A stretch of DNA of 18,496 bases from Candidatus Brocadiales bacterium (GCA_030586765.1 JAUQZZ010000020.1:1-18496); one strand, 5' to 3'. Shown: positions 6,505 through 15,069, numbered from the stretch's first letter. Numbers and translations are program-made. Notes: generated by a model not told the origin, from the sequence alone.

Positions 6505-8037
6505 ATGGTTAGAAAGATAATGTTCTTTATCCTCTTTTTTAGCCTTATAATCTGGTTTCCTTCCCAGGGTTATCTTTATTCCCAAGGGGGAGTGGATAGG
6601 AAGACCTTAAAGAGGGAACTGAGGGAATTAGAAGAGAAGACAAAGGCCCTGGTAGATACCTTCCATAAAGTAGTACAACTAGTGGGGCCATCGGTGGTGA
6701 GTATAAGCACAGAGAAGAAAAGTCAACCCCTGGCAAAGAGGCGCGATTCTGAACGCCGTCCCAGGGAGTTTGGTCCCCCTATGCCTTCCCCACCCGAGAG
6801 ACCTTTCGACCCACACCATGGCTTTGACTATCCTCAACATGGTCAGGGCTCTGGTCTGATAATAGACGAAAGGGGGCATATCCTCACGAACTTTCATGTG
6901 ATAGAGGGCTTCGAGGAAGACACCATAACAGTGACTACTGCAGATGGAAAGCGTTACGATGCAAAGGTGGTAGGTCTAGATTCTAAGACTGACGTAGGAA
7001 TACTGAAGATTGAAGGAGAAGGTTTTCAGGCTGCCGAGTTTGGAGACTCTGAAAAGGTCCAGGTGGGTGACTGGGTCATAGCTATAGGCAGCCCCTTTGG
7101 TTACCAACAGACCGTCTCGGCAGGGATTGTAAGTGCCATAGGAAGAAAGGGGGTCATCCCCTTTCTAAAGCCCTTCGCCTACGAGGATTTCATACAGACC
7201 GATGCCGCCATAAACCCTGGTAATAGTGGAGGCCCCTTGGTAAACCTGAGGGGGGAGGTAATTGGCATCAGTACCGCCATAGCTACCAGGACAGGCGGTT
7301 TCCAGGGGGTGGGTTTCGCCATCTCTGCCAGCATAGCCAAAGAGGTGATTAATGAGCTGGTGGAAAAAGGCAGGGTAGTTAGAGGGTATCTAGGGGTAGG
7401 TATTAGGGACATAGACGATGAACTGGCACAGACGTTGGGTTTGAGAAACGAGTTGGAACTCCTTACAGAGTACGGCCTGCCCTCTCATGAGGGTGCCTTT
7501 GTATCAGAGGTCTGGGAGGATACCCCTGCATCAAAGGGGGGGATAAAGCCCGGTGACGTTATTATAGCCATAGACAAAGAGAAGATATTCAACGCCGGTA
7601 CCCTTCAGAGGTACATCCGCCACATCAAGATAGATAGTGTTTTAAATGTGGTAATTGTGAGGGATAAGAACACCCTTAACTTACCCATAAAAATAGAGGA
7701 ACAACCAGAGGAACTTGGGGAACGCAAGTTTGCCTCCATAATTCAGAAGGGGGTACCTGAAGAGGTGGGCTTAGGGCTAACAGCTCAGGCCCTTAGCAAG
7801 GACATAGCCAGGTCTCTGGGCTACGAGGAGGAAAAGGGCTTGGTAGTCACGGCCGTGCAGCCAGGCAGTCTAGCAGAAAAGATGGGTATAGAACCAGGGG
7901 ACTTGATCCTTCAGTTGGGGCGTACGTCGGTGAGTACACCCTCTGAATTCCGCCAGGCCCTAACAGAGGCGCAGAAGGAAGGTGGGCCGGTAGCCCTGTT
8001 ACTAAAATCCAAAGGCTTCCTGACCATCACGCCTTGA
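6505..8037 (+). CDS. degP: DegP/HtrA-family periplasmic serine protease
   Basis: This HtrA-type protease and chaperone handles misfolded envelope proteins. Residues 1 to about 26 are a signal peptide (MVRKIMFFILFF, then a hydrophobic run). The trypsin-like domain follows, with the full catalytic triad: H131 in NFHVIEG, D163 in SKTDVG and S241 in NPGNSGGP. An Arg/Pro-rich insertion at about 74-112 sits before the His loop, in the place of the flexible LA loop of DegP. Two PDZ domains follow (about 293-395 and 424-505), each with its carboxylate-binding GYLGVGI- or GLGLTA-like strand. Length of 510 residues is normal. It stands alone on the plus strand between trpE and topA, and its stop overlaps the convergent topA frame. 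Confidence 0.93.
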   Translation: MVRKIMFFILFFSLIIWFPSQGYLYSQGGVDRKTLKRELRELEEKTKALVDTFHKVVQLVGPSVVSISTEKKSQPLAKRRDSERRPREFGPPMPSPPERPFDPHHGFDYPQHGQGSGLIIDERGHILTNFHVIEGFEEDTITVTTADGKRYDAKVVGLDSKTDVGILKIEGEGFQAAEFGDSEKVQVGDWVIAIGSPFGYQQTVSAGIVSAIGRKGVIPFLKPFAYEDFIQTDAAINPGNSGGPLVNLRGEVIGISTAIATRTGGFQGVGFAISASIAKEVINELVEKGRVVRGYLGVGIRDIDDELAQTLGLRNELELLTEYGLPSHEGAFVSEVWEDTPASKGGIKPGDVIIAIDKEKIFNAGTLQRYIRHIKIDSVLNVVIVRDKNTLNLPIKIEEQPEELGERKFASIIQKGVPEEVGLGLTAQALSKDIARSLGYEEEKGLVVTAVQPGSLAEKMGIEPGDLILQLGRTSVSTPSEFRQALTEAQKEGGPVALLLKSKGFLTITP

Positions 8038-10159
8038 GGTCTGCTACAGGGGCCTCCTTTTTTGTGGATTCCTGCGGTAGCTTGTTGGTCACGTAATTAC
8101 ACCGCGGATAGTTGCTGCATCCAAAGAACCTTCTACCCTGTTTGGAACGCCGCACTACCAACTCCCCACCACAGCCCTCCTCAGGGCATTTTACCCCTGT
8201 AGGTAGCGATTTGGTATTTCTACACTTAGGATAGGCCGAGCAGGCAAGAAAACTGCCTGTTGGCCCCCTCTTTACCACCATAGGGCTACCACACTTTTCA
8301 CAGGATTGCTGGGTAACCTCTACGGGCCTTTTATCTGTAGAGAGGTCCTTTGTAAACTTGCACTTTGGGAAGGCGGAGCATCCCAAGAACTTTCCTGCCT
8401 TTCCCCAACGTACCACCATGGGAGATTTACAGAGTTCGCAAAGGATGTTGGTCTCTTCAGACCCCCCTTTCTCACTCTTCATCTCCTTCATGGCCTTCTC
8501 CAGGTCCACCTTAAAAGGGGTATAAAAGTCCTTGAGTATACCCACCCAATCCGCCTTGGCTTCCTCTATCCTGTCAAGTTGTTCCTCCATGGATGAGGTG
8601 AACTCTACATCGAGTATCCTGGGAAAATGCTGGATTAACTTCTCAGTAACTAATATGCCTAGTTCTGTAGGATGCATGGTCTTGTCTTCTTTCCTTACGT
8701 ATCCCCTATCTTGGATAGTAGAGATGATAATGGCATAGGTGCTGGGCCTGCCGATGCCATTCCTCTCCAGGGCCTTGACCAGGGTAGCCTCGGTATATCT
8801 CGGAGGGGGTTCGGTAAAATGCTGACTGGGTGTGAGTTCCAGGAGTTTCAATTCTTCACCCTCTTGCATCTTTGGTAGGGGTTCTCCCTCCATGGACCTT
8901 GTAAGTATGTTATGGCCCGGGAAGGTGATTACCCTGCCTTTAGCCCTGAATTTATAGGGACCTGCGCTTATAGTTACATCCGTTATCTCATATTGGATGG
9001 GATTCATCTGACTAGCAACGAACCTCTTCCATATCAATTCGTAGAGCTTGTACTGCTCTTTTGTAAGATAATCCTTCACCTCCTCAGGCACTAGCTCTAC
9101 AAAGGTGGGCCTGATGGCCTCATGGGCCTCCTGGGCCCCTTTCCTGGAAGGATAGAAGTTGGGTTTAGGTGGGAGGTAGTCTTTACCGTATTTCTCAAGG
9201 ATGAGTTTCCCGGAGGCCTTTAGTGCCTCCTGGGAGATATGGTAGGAATCTGTTCTCATATAGGTGATGAGCCCCACAGGACCCTCCTTCAGTTCCACAC
9301 CCTCATAAAGCTCTTGGGCGATACGCATGGTCTTCTTTGTAACGAATCCGAGTTGTGTAGCTGCTTGCTGCTGGAGCTGACTGGTAATAAAGGGTGGTGG
9401 GGGATTATTTTGCCTTAACTCTTTCTTTACAACCTCGATTGTAAATCTTTCCTTCTTTAAGGCCTCTACCAGTGCCCTGGCCTCGGCCTCTTTTGCTACC
9501 TTTATCTCCTCTTCTTCCTTCTTCCAGAGTTTTGCTGTAAAGACCGTCTTGTCAGAACCCTTGGGCACGAGCCTTGCATCAATCTCCCAGTACTCCTGGG
9601 GCACGAAGACCTGTATCTCCTTCTCCCTTTCTACCAGGATTCTAACGGCTACTGACTGCACCCTGCCTGCGCTCAGACCCTTGGTAACCTTCTTCCACAG
9701 AAGGGGGCTTATCTGATACCCCACCAGGCGGTCCAGAATCCTGCGGGCCTGCTGGGCATTCACCTTGTTCATATCTATGGGGATGGTATGTTCAAAGGCC
9801 TTACGGATGGCCTCAGGGGTAATCTCGTTGAAGATAACCCGCCTGAGCTTTTCCTCAGGGATATCCAGGGCCTTAGAGAGGTGCCAGGCTATGGCCTCCC
9901 CCTCGCGGTCTTTATCAGGTGCCAGGTAAACCTCCTCTGCCCCCTTCACCACCTCCTTAAGGGCCTTTACCACCTCCTTACGGCTGGGGATAATCCTATA
10001 CTCAGGCGCAAAGTCCTTCTCCACATCTACCGCCAGCTTCCTCTCGGGCAGGTCTCTTACGTGACCCATAGAAGAACGCACCACGTACTTTGGGCCCAAG
10101 AACTTGTTTATGGTCTTTGCCTTAGTAGGTGATTCTACAATAACAACCCTTTTGCCCAT
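8027..10159 (-). CDS. topA: DNA topoisomerase I (type IA)
   Basis: TopA relaxes negative supercoils by passing one strand through a transient 5'-phosphotyrosine break. The 710-residue protein opens with the TOPRIM domain (E9 in VIVESPTKAKT; D82, D84 and E86 in PDKDREGEA). The active tyrosine is Y300 in GLITYMRTDS, and ERNGIGRPSTYA at 465-476 is a strongly conserved core motif. The C-terminus carries three four-cysteine zinc ribbons, at about 574-600 (CELC...CSAFPKC), 620-646 (CEKC...CSAYPKC) and 658-687 (CPEEGC...CSNYPRC). A short Lys/Glu tail ends the protein. The ATG at 10159 has AAGGAG about eleven bases upstream. Divergent from the ppiD-like gene and convergent with degP. Confidence 0.96.
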   Translation of the reverse strand: MGKRVVIVESPTKAKTINKFLGPKYVVRSSMGHVRDLPERKLAVDVEKDFAPEYRIIPSRKEVVKALKEVVKGAEEVYLAPDKDREGEAIAWHLSKALDIPEEKLRRVIFNEITPEAIRKAFEHTIPIDMNKVNAQQARRILDRLVGYQISPLLWKKVTKGLSAGRVQSVAVRILVEREKEIQVFVPQEYWEIDARLVPKGSDKTVFTAKLWKKEEEEIKVAKEAEARALVEALKKERFTIEVVKKELRQNNPPPPFITSQLQQQAATQLGFVTKKTMRIAQELYEGVELKEGPVGLITYMRTDSYHISQEALKASGKLILEKYGKDYLPPKPNFYPSRKGAQEAHEAIRPTFVELVPEEVKDYLTKEQYKLYELIWKRFVASQMNPIQYEITDVTISAGPYKFRAKGRVITFPGHNILTRSMEGEPLPKMQEGEELKLLELTPSQHFTEPPPRYTEATLVKALERNGIGRPSTYAIIISTIQDRGYVRKEDKTMHPTELGILVTEKLIQHFPRILDVEFTSSMEEQLDRIEEAKADWVGILKDFYTPFKVDLEKAMKEMKSEKGGSEETNILCELCKSPMVVRWGKAGKFLGCSAFPKCKFTKDLSTDKRPVEVTQQSCEKCGSPMVVKRGPTGSFLACSAYPKCRNTKSLPTGVKCPEEGCGGELVVRRSKQGRRFFGCSNYPRCNYVTNKLPQESTKKEAPVADLKA

Positions 10160-10208
10160 CTTGGCTTTTTCTCCTTAAGTTCCTTTTCTCAAAAGGACAA
10201 ACACAAGG

Positions 10209-10238
10209 ATTCTAATGGAAGTCTATATCGGGTGTCAA
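10209..10238 (-). promoter_or_regulatory. Sigma-70 promoter for topA
   Basis: The minus strand has a perfect TTGACA (complement of 10233-10238), an 18-base spacer and TAGAAT (10209-10214), five of six to the -10 consensus. Transcription would begin near 10202, giving a short leader of about 40 bases that includes the AAGGAG ribosome site. Confidence 0.65.
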
Positions 10239-10431
10239 GGGGGGTTTTACCACCATTGTTCACAGACCTCTCAAAGATAGTGGGACTAGTCATGCCAGAC
10301 GATGGCTCAGGGTGAAGAACCCTCCCTACAAAATACGATTTTTGTAGTTCGCCAGACTCCGAAAGATTCAAGATCTCTACCTGTGTTTATAGCTAATACA
10401 TTTTCAAAGAAAGGCCTTTATCAAAAAGCAG
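10239..10431. other. Non-coding spacer between the divergent topA and ppiD-like promoters
   Basis: This is the middle of the 340-base non-coding region at 10160-10499. I see no gene here. It has an 8-base perfect hairpin CTACAAAA (10326-10333) with TTTTGTAG (10340-10347), a smaller AGGGT/ACCCT hairpin at 10309-10323, and the palindrome AAAGGCCTTT at 10410-10419. On the minus strand the first hairpin's arm runs on as TTGTAGGGAGGG, similar in its first bases to the TTGTAG-ended palindromes at both window ends, so it may be a decayed copy. Confidence 0.35.
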
Positions 10432-10459
10432 TTGATAGCCCATAAAAATGGGATATAAT
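10432..10459 (+). promoter_or_regulatory. Sigma-70 promoter for the ppiD-like/ribF operon
   Basis: TTGATA (10432-10437, five of six) is followed by a 16-base spacer and a perfect TATAAT (10454-10459). The start of transcription would be near 10466, about 34 bases before the ATG, with GAGGGAG at about 10483 as ribosome site. Confidence 0.7.
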
Positions 10460-10499
10460 TAAAATTTGAGACAATCCTTCCAGAGGGAGCACGATACCT

Positions 10500-12158
10500 A
10501 TGTTTGATTGGCTGAGAAGACGGAAGAAGCGGGTCTATATCATTATGGTCTTTGCCATGGCCGCTTGGGGAATCGGATATTCGGCCTCTTACCTCATACC
10601 TCAAAAGCCAGCAGGGATTATCATGGGGAAAAAGGTCTCCCAGGAGGAATTTAACGACGCCATGACACGCTGGCACAGGGTCTTCTTTAGACAAGGAGAC
10701 CTGCCTTTGAATAAACTGGTCTGGGAACAGATGACCCTGGCCAGGGAGGCAGCCAGGATAGGAATCGTAGTAACTAATGATGAAATCCTTGAGAGGATTC
10801 AGTCCATGGCTATCGCCATGCTGGGCCATACTGCCAACCTTCCTCCTGAGCAGATGATTCCCGCCCTTTGCCAGAGTTATACAGTAACAGAGGACCAACT
10901 CCTTAGGACCTTCGGAGAGGCCCTGCTTATCGAGAAGATGAATATCCTCCTGGCAGGTAGCGTTAAGGTCACCGCAGAAGAGGCCTGGGATAGATACGCA
11001 ATAGATAATGAGGAAGTAAAGATAGAATATCTAGCCCTCAAGGCAAAAGACCTGGCTCCCTATGTAGAGGCAACAGAGGAGGAGATTACATCTTTTTACA
11101 ACACCCATAAAGACCGTTTTCCTGACCCTGCCAGGGGGACTCCTGGCTATAGGGAACCGCAGAAGGTAAAGATAGAATACATTATGGCCCGCTACAGGGA
11201 TGTAGAACCTAAGGTCACCGCCACAGAAGAAGAGGTGAAGGGCTATTACGAAGAAAATAAGGACCGCAGGTATAAGATAGAAGAGAAAAAGGAGGCCGAG
11301 GCCCTGAAATATAAACCCTTTCAGGAGGTAAAAGAAGAGATAAAGGAGACGCTCACCCGAAACAAAGCCAAGGAGATGGTAACCCAGCTTATAGGCGAAG
11401 CAGACGGGAAGATATACGAGAGTCTCGGAAAGACAGAACGCATGGGCCTCTCCTCCCTGGCAGATAGTCTTGGCCTCTTCTACAATGAGACAGGGTATTT
11501 TACCCAGGAAGAGGCAAAAAATATAATCAAGGATGCAGAAGAAATGGTCTACTCCATGTTCTTTCAGAGAGAGGAGTACGATCCCAGCCCACCTTTAGAT
11601 GCACCTGCAGGCAAGTTTATCTTCCAGGTAACCTCTAGAAAGGAACCTCAGGCTCCACCCCTAGAAGAGGTAAAGAAGAAAGTGGAGGAAGAACTGAGAG
11701 AGGAGAAAGCCCTCCTCAAGGCCAAGGAAATAGCTCAGCTCGCCCTGGAAAGGATCAAGCAGTCTTCTTTCGAAGAGGGCAAAAGATTACTAGAAGAAGA
11801 ATCTAAGAAAATAAAGGCAGAAGGCTCTATCCTCCAGAAGGGAGAGACGGAATTCTTTGCCAGACCCCAACTCCTGGAGGGTAGACCTTATAGATATATA
11901 AATGCCCTGGAGGCAGACGTCCCCAACCTGGCCACCGAGGCCTTCAAACTGAAAGACTCAGAGGTGGCCCTTGTTGCAGAGAAGGCAGGAAAAAAGGCCT
12001 GCTATATCCTTCGCCTGGCAAGTAAAAAGGAGGCTGACAAAAAAAATTTCCAGGATAATAAAGAAAAGCTCATTAGAAGATACCTGGCAGAGAAACAGCA
12101 GGACTTCCTTGCTCACTGGTCCCAAAGACTAAAGGAAATGGCGGAGTTACACAGATAG
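10500..12158 (+). CDS. PpiD/SurA-like membrane-anchored chaperone without a recognisable parvulin domain
   Basis: The 552-residue protein starts with a basic cap (MFDWLRRRKKR), one membrane anchor at about 11-33, then a SurA/PpiD-type N-terminal domain (about 37-215). In it the family pattern is visible: IMGKKVSQEEF at 41-51, LVWEQMTLAREAARIGIVVTNDEI at 73-96, and a repeated VTAEE/VTATEEE motif. PpiD-type proteins sit in the inner membrane and help secreted proteins fold. The remainder is long, charged and probably helical with coiled-coil stretches. I cannot find the GGDLGWF-like signature of an active parvulin (PPIC) domain, so peptidyl-prolyl isomerase activity is doubtful. First gene of the rightward cluster; its stop codon directly abuts the ribF ATG. 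Confidence 0.75.
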   Translation: MFDWLRRRKKRVYIIMVFAMAAWGIGYSASYLIPQKPAGIIMGKKVSQEEFNDAMTRWHRVFFRQGDLPLNKLVWEQMTLAREAARIGIVVTNDEILERIQSMAIAMLGHTANLPPEQMIPALCQSYTVTEDQLLRTFGEALLIEKMNILLAGSVKVTAEEAWDRYAIDNEEVKIEYLALKAKDLAPYVEATEEEITSFYNTHKDRFPDPARGTPGYREPQKVKIEYIMARYRDVEPKVTATEEEVKGYYEENKDRRYKIEEKKEAEALKYKPFQEVKEEIKETLTRNKAKEMVTQLIGEADGKIYESLGKTERMGLSSLADSLGLFYNETGYFTQEEAKNIIKDAEEMVYSMFFQREEYDPSPPLDAPAGKFIFQVTSRKEPQAPPLEEVKKKVEEELREEKALLKAKEIAQLALERIKQSSFEEGKRLLEEESKKIKAEGSILQKGETEFFARPQLLEGRPYRYINALEADVPNLATEAFKLKDSEVALVAEKAGKKACYILRLASKKEADKKNFQDNKEKLIRRYLAEKQQDFLAHWSQRLKEMAELHR

Positions 12159-13124
12159 ATGAAGACTATCTTCGGAATAAAAGAGACGCCCCTGGGGCTT
12201 AACTGGCCTGTAGTTACTGTGGGTGGCTTCGATGGTGTCCACCGTGGGCATCAGAAGATAATTACAAAGGTAGTAACCTTGGCCAGGCAGAAGGGTGGAG
12301 AGGCAGTGGTATTAACCTTTGCCACCCACCCCAAGAGCCTTGTCAGCAGACGGCCACGTGTTATTACCTCCCTGGAGCATAAGTTACTCCTCTTTGAGCG
12401 CCTGGGGGTAGACCTCACGGTAGTCCTGGAATTTAGCGAAGTGGAGGGCATGAGCGCCGAGGATTTTATTAAAAGGGTAGTAGCCGGCTGGCTAGGGGTA
12501 AAGGCTTGGGTAATGGGCTTCAATTTTGCCTTCGGCAAGGACCGTAAAGGTGACTTTACCTTGGCCTCTAATCTCTCCAGTCAGTATGGATATGAGGTAC
12601 ATTCCTGCCTAGCCATCAAGTATAAACAGGAGATAATTAGTAGCACCCGCATTAGAGAGACCATATTAAGAGGAGAATTAGAAAAGGCAAAGGGTATGCT
12701 GGGCAGGCCAGTGTCCCTCCTGGGCACAGTAATAAAGGGCAGTGGAAGGGGTAGGAACCTGGGTTATCCTACGGCAAATCTAGACCTGCACCATGAGATT
12801 GTGCCACCTAAAGGGGTTTATGCCACCCTGGTAAGACTAGGAGGGAAGGACTACCCCTCCCTTACCAGCATCGGCTCTAGGCCTACCTTTGAACCACCAG
12901 GAAGCGAAGAGGTAACAGAGGTCTACATCCTGGACCTCGACCAGGCCCTTTACGGCCAGGTTCTGGAGGTACACTTCCTCTTTAAGCTGAGGGATGAGAT
13001 AAAGTTTGAGAGCCCTCAGGCCCTTAAGGCCCAGATGGATAGAGATAAAGAGGACATGCTCAAGAGTCTGGGGAAAAAGACCTTGACAAGGGTAGGTTTT
13101 TCCCCTATAATGTTACTTCTGTAA
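12159..13124 (+). CDS. ribF: Bifunctional riboflavin kinase / FAD synthetase
   Basis: RibF phosphorylates riboflavin to FMN and then adenylylates it to FAD. The N-terminal FAD synthetase domain shows GGFDGVHRGHQ (22-32), GFNFAFGKDRKGD (120-132) and SSTRIRE (161-167). The C-terminal kinase domain shows GSGRGRNLGYPTANL (194-208), GVYA (219-222) and IGSRPTF (238-244). The ATG follows the preceding stop with no gap, with GGAG in the upstream gene as probable ribosome site. The last 15 or so residues (KTLTRVGFSPIMLLL) are not typical of the family: the DNA behind them is the promoter of the downstream tRNA gene. Total length of 321 residues is close to normal. Confidence 0.95.
   Translation: MKTIFGIKETPLGLNWPVVTVGGFDGVHRGHQKIITKVVTLARQKGGEAVVLTFATHPKSLVSRRPRVITSLEHKLLLFERLGVDLTVVLEFSEVEGMSAEDFIKRVVAGWLGVKAWVMGFNFAFGKDRKGDFTLASNLSSQYGYEVHSCLAIKYKQEIISSTRIRETILRGELEKAKGMLGRPVSLLGTVIKGSGRGRNLGYPTANLDLHHEIVPPKGVYATLVRLGGKDYPSLTSIGSRPTFEPPGSEEVTEVYILDLDQALYGQVLEVHFLFKLRDEIKFESPQALKAQMDRDKEDMLKSLGKKTLTRVGFSPIMLLL
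13083..13111 (+). promoter_or_regulatory. Full-consensus sigma-70 promoter for tRNA-Phe, inside ribF
   Basis: TTGACA (13083-13088), a 17-base spacer and TATAAT (13106-13111) match the consensus at every position. Transcription would begin near 13118, about 20 bases before the mature tRNA. The whole promoter lies within ribF codons 309-318. Confidence 0.85.
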
Positions 13125-13137
13125 GTGTTTGTATCTA

Positions 13138-13210
13138 GGGCAGATAGCTCAGCTGGTAGAGCACGGGACTGAAAATCCCGGTGTCGGCGGTTCGACTCCG
13201 CCTCTGCCCA
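13138..13210 (+). tRNA. tRNA-Phe (GAA)
   Basis: All four arms pair: acceptor GGGCAGA (13138-13144) with TCTGCCC (13203-13209), D stem GCTC/GAGC, anticodon stem CGGGA/TCCCG around the loop CTGAAAA (anticodon GAA), and T stem GGCGG/CCGCC with loop TTCGACT. The discriminator is A at 13210. The next bases are CAG, so the 3' CCA is not encoded and must be added by tRNA nucleotidyltransferase. No terminator hairpin separates it from the transketolase gene 66 bases on. Confidence 0.97.
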
Positions 13211-13276
13211 CAGTACTCGTAGCCATCCTGTATATGTTCCCCGATAAAATTTAGTGATTGCGTAGGAATTAGGAAT

Positions 13277-14095
13277 ATGGTTAGGCCCAGTATCGAAGAA
13301 CTTCAGGAAAAGGCCAAGGTAGTCAGGCGACACATAATCCACATGTTGGCCAAGGCGGGCTCAGGCCATCCTGGTGGCTCCCTCTCTGCCACGGACCTTA
13401 TTGTAGCCCTGTACTACGGCAAGCTGAGGCATAACCCCAAGAATCCTAAGTGGCCAGATAGAGACAGGTTCGTTTTGTCCAAGGGCCATGGCTGTCCTGC
13501 CTGGTACGCTGTACTGGCTGAACAGGGTTACTTCCCTGTGAGCGAACTAGATACCCTGAGGCAATTTGGCAGCCGCCTTCAGGGCCATCCTGATATGAAA
13601 CGTACCCCTGGGGTGGAGATGTCCAGCGGTTCTTTGGGACAGGGCCTCTCCGTGGGTCTGGGTATGGCCTTGGCTGCAAGGATAGACAAAAAGGATTACC
13701 GCGTATATGTAATGCTAGGAGACGGTGAGACAGAAGAAGGTCAGGTATGGGAGGCGGCCATGGCCGCTGGCCATTACAAAGTGGATAATCTCTGCGCCAT
13801 CCTGGACAACAACGGGCTTCAAATCGACGGGCCTATCAATGATGTTATGTCACCCCTACCCATCCCAGACAAGTGGCGGGCCTTCCAGTGGCACGCCATA
13901 GAGATAAACGGACATAACATGAAAGAGATTCTCGAGGCCTATGATAGGGCAGAAACCCTTAAGGGTAAGCCCACCATAATCATAGCAAAGACTATAAAAG
14001 GTAAGGGGGTGTCCTTCATGGAAGGGCATGTAGACTGGCATGGCAAGGCCCCTAACAAAGAAGAGGCCGAGAAGGCCCTGGCTGAGTTAGCATAA
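13277..14095 (+). CDS. tktA: Transketolase, N-terminal (thiamine-diphosphate-binding) subunit
   Basis: Transketolase moves two-carbon units between sugar phosphates in the pentose phosphate and Calvin pathways. This 272-residue protein is the N-terminal half of a split enzyme. It carries SGHPGGSLS (29-37), SKGHGCPA (68-75), SSGSLGQGLSVGLGMA (116-131) and the thiamine-diphosphate motif beginning GDGE (148-151) and ending near N178-N179. AGGAA about eight bases before the ATG serves as ribosome site. The C-terminal subunit follows after ten bases. I see no strong promoter of its own in 13211-13276, so read-through from the tRNA-Phe promoter is the likely source of its transcript. Confidence 0.93.
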   Translation: MVRPSIEELQEKAKVVRRHIIHMLAKAGSGHPGGSLSATDLIVALYYGKLRHNPKNPKWPDRDRFVLSKGHGCPAWYAVLAEQGYFPVSELDTLRQFGSRLQGHPDMKRTPGVEMSSGSLGQGLSVGLGMALAARIDKKDYRVYVMLGDGETEEGQVWEAAMAAGHYKVDNLCAILDNNGLQIDGPINDVMSPLPIPDKWRAFQWHAIEINGHNMKEILEAYDRAETLKGKPTIIIAKTIKGKGVSFMEGHVDWHGKAPNKEEAEKALAELA

Positions 14096-14105
14096 GGAAA
14101 GGGAG

Positions 14106-15062
14106 ATGAGCGTACAAACTACTGCACTAAAGATGGTGGCTACCAGAGAGGCCTACGGACAGGCCCTTCTGGAATTGGGAGAAAAATGCAAAGACATTGT
14201 GGTACTGGATGCCGACCTGGCAAAGTCCACTACTACCATAAAATTTGGGAAAAAGTTCCCTGACCGATTCTTCGATATGGGTATTGCCGAAGCAAATATG
14301 ATGAACACCGCTGCTGGGCTAGCGACCTGTGGTAAGGTGCCCTTTGTAAGCACCTTCAGTATCTTTGCTACGGGCCGCGCCTGGGAACAGATACGAAACA
14401 CCATCAGCTACAGTGGCCTGAACGTAAAAATCGTTGCCACCCATGGAGGAGTAGCAGTGGGGGCGGACGGGTGTTCCCACCAGTGTATCGAGGATTTTGC
14501 CCTTATGAGGGCTATACCCACCATGACCGTTATAGAGCCCTGCGATGCTGTGGAGTCAAAAAAGGCTGTAATAGCAGCGTACCACCGTCCTGGACCGGTC
14601 TATATAAGACTGGGCAGGTCCCCTGTACCGGTTATTACTGAGGAAAAAGACCCCTTCGAGATAGGTAAGGCGGTCTACCTAAGAGAAGGAAAGGACGTCA
14701 GTATAGTTGCCTGCGGTGCTATGGTAGTGCTGGCCCTTAAGGCCGCTGAGAGCCTTTCTTCCCAAGGGATTGAGGCTACTGTTATAGACATGCATACCCT
14801 TAAGCCCATAGACAAGGAGGCCTTGAGAGAGGCGGCGAGGAGAACAGGGGCAATAGTAACTGCTGAGCAACATGTACTGGAGGGGGGTCTGGGTAGTGCA
14901 GTGGCCTTGGTCCTGGCCCAAGAACATCCTGTACCCCTGGAGGTGGTGGGTATCGATAACCGTTTTGGTCAATCGGGTGACCCAGAAACCCTCTTTAAAG
15001 AGTATCACCTAACCCCAGAGGATATCTTCCAGGCGGCACTTCGCGCCTTTAACAGAAAATAA
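14106..15062 (+). CDS. tktB: Transketolase, C-terminal subunit
   Basis: This 318-residue partner completes the split transketolase. It contains the pyrimidine-binding domain, with the catalytic Glu as E62 in GIAEANMMNTAAGLA, the SYSGLNVKIVATHGG stretch typical of the family, and a C-terminal transketolase domain (about residues 185-305) with TAEQHVLEGGLGSAV. The ribosome site AAGGGAG is a few bases before the ATG. Both halves are intact and in different frames with their own start signals, so this is a true two-gene arrangement and not a recent frameshift of a single gene. A distantly related role (for example in DXP-type chemistry) is less likely given the motifs. Confidence 0.92.
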   Translation: MSVQTTALKMVATREAYGQALLELGEKCKDIVVLDADLAKSTTTIKFGKKFPDRFFDMGIAEANMMNTAAGLATCGKVPFVSTFSIFATGRAWEQIRNTISYSGLNVKIVATHGGVAVGADGCSHQCIEDFALMRAIPTMTVIEPCDAVESKKAVIAAYHRPGPVYIRLGRSPVPVITEEKDPFEIGKAVYLREGKDVSIVACGAMVVLALKAAESLSSQGIEATVIDMHTLKPIDKEALREAARRTGAIVTAEQHVLEGGLGSAVALVLAQEHPVPLEVVGIDNRFGQSGDPETLFKEYHLTPEDIFQAALRAFNRK

Positions 15063-15069
15063 CATAACC

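Noticed and set aside
10404..10898. Open frame of 164 codons on the minus strand
   Set aside because: It covers the promoter and start of the ppiD-like gene in antisense; the peptide has no family features and no ribosome site.
13016..13342. Open frame of 108 codons on the minus strand
   Set aside because: It runs antisense through the tRNA-Phe gene, ribF and tktA.
13277..15062. Transketolase halves as a single gene broken by frameshift
   Set aside because: Each half has its own start codon and ribosome site, with a clean ten-base gap, and separate N and C transketolase subunits are a known arrangement in many prokaryotes.
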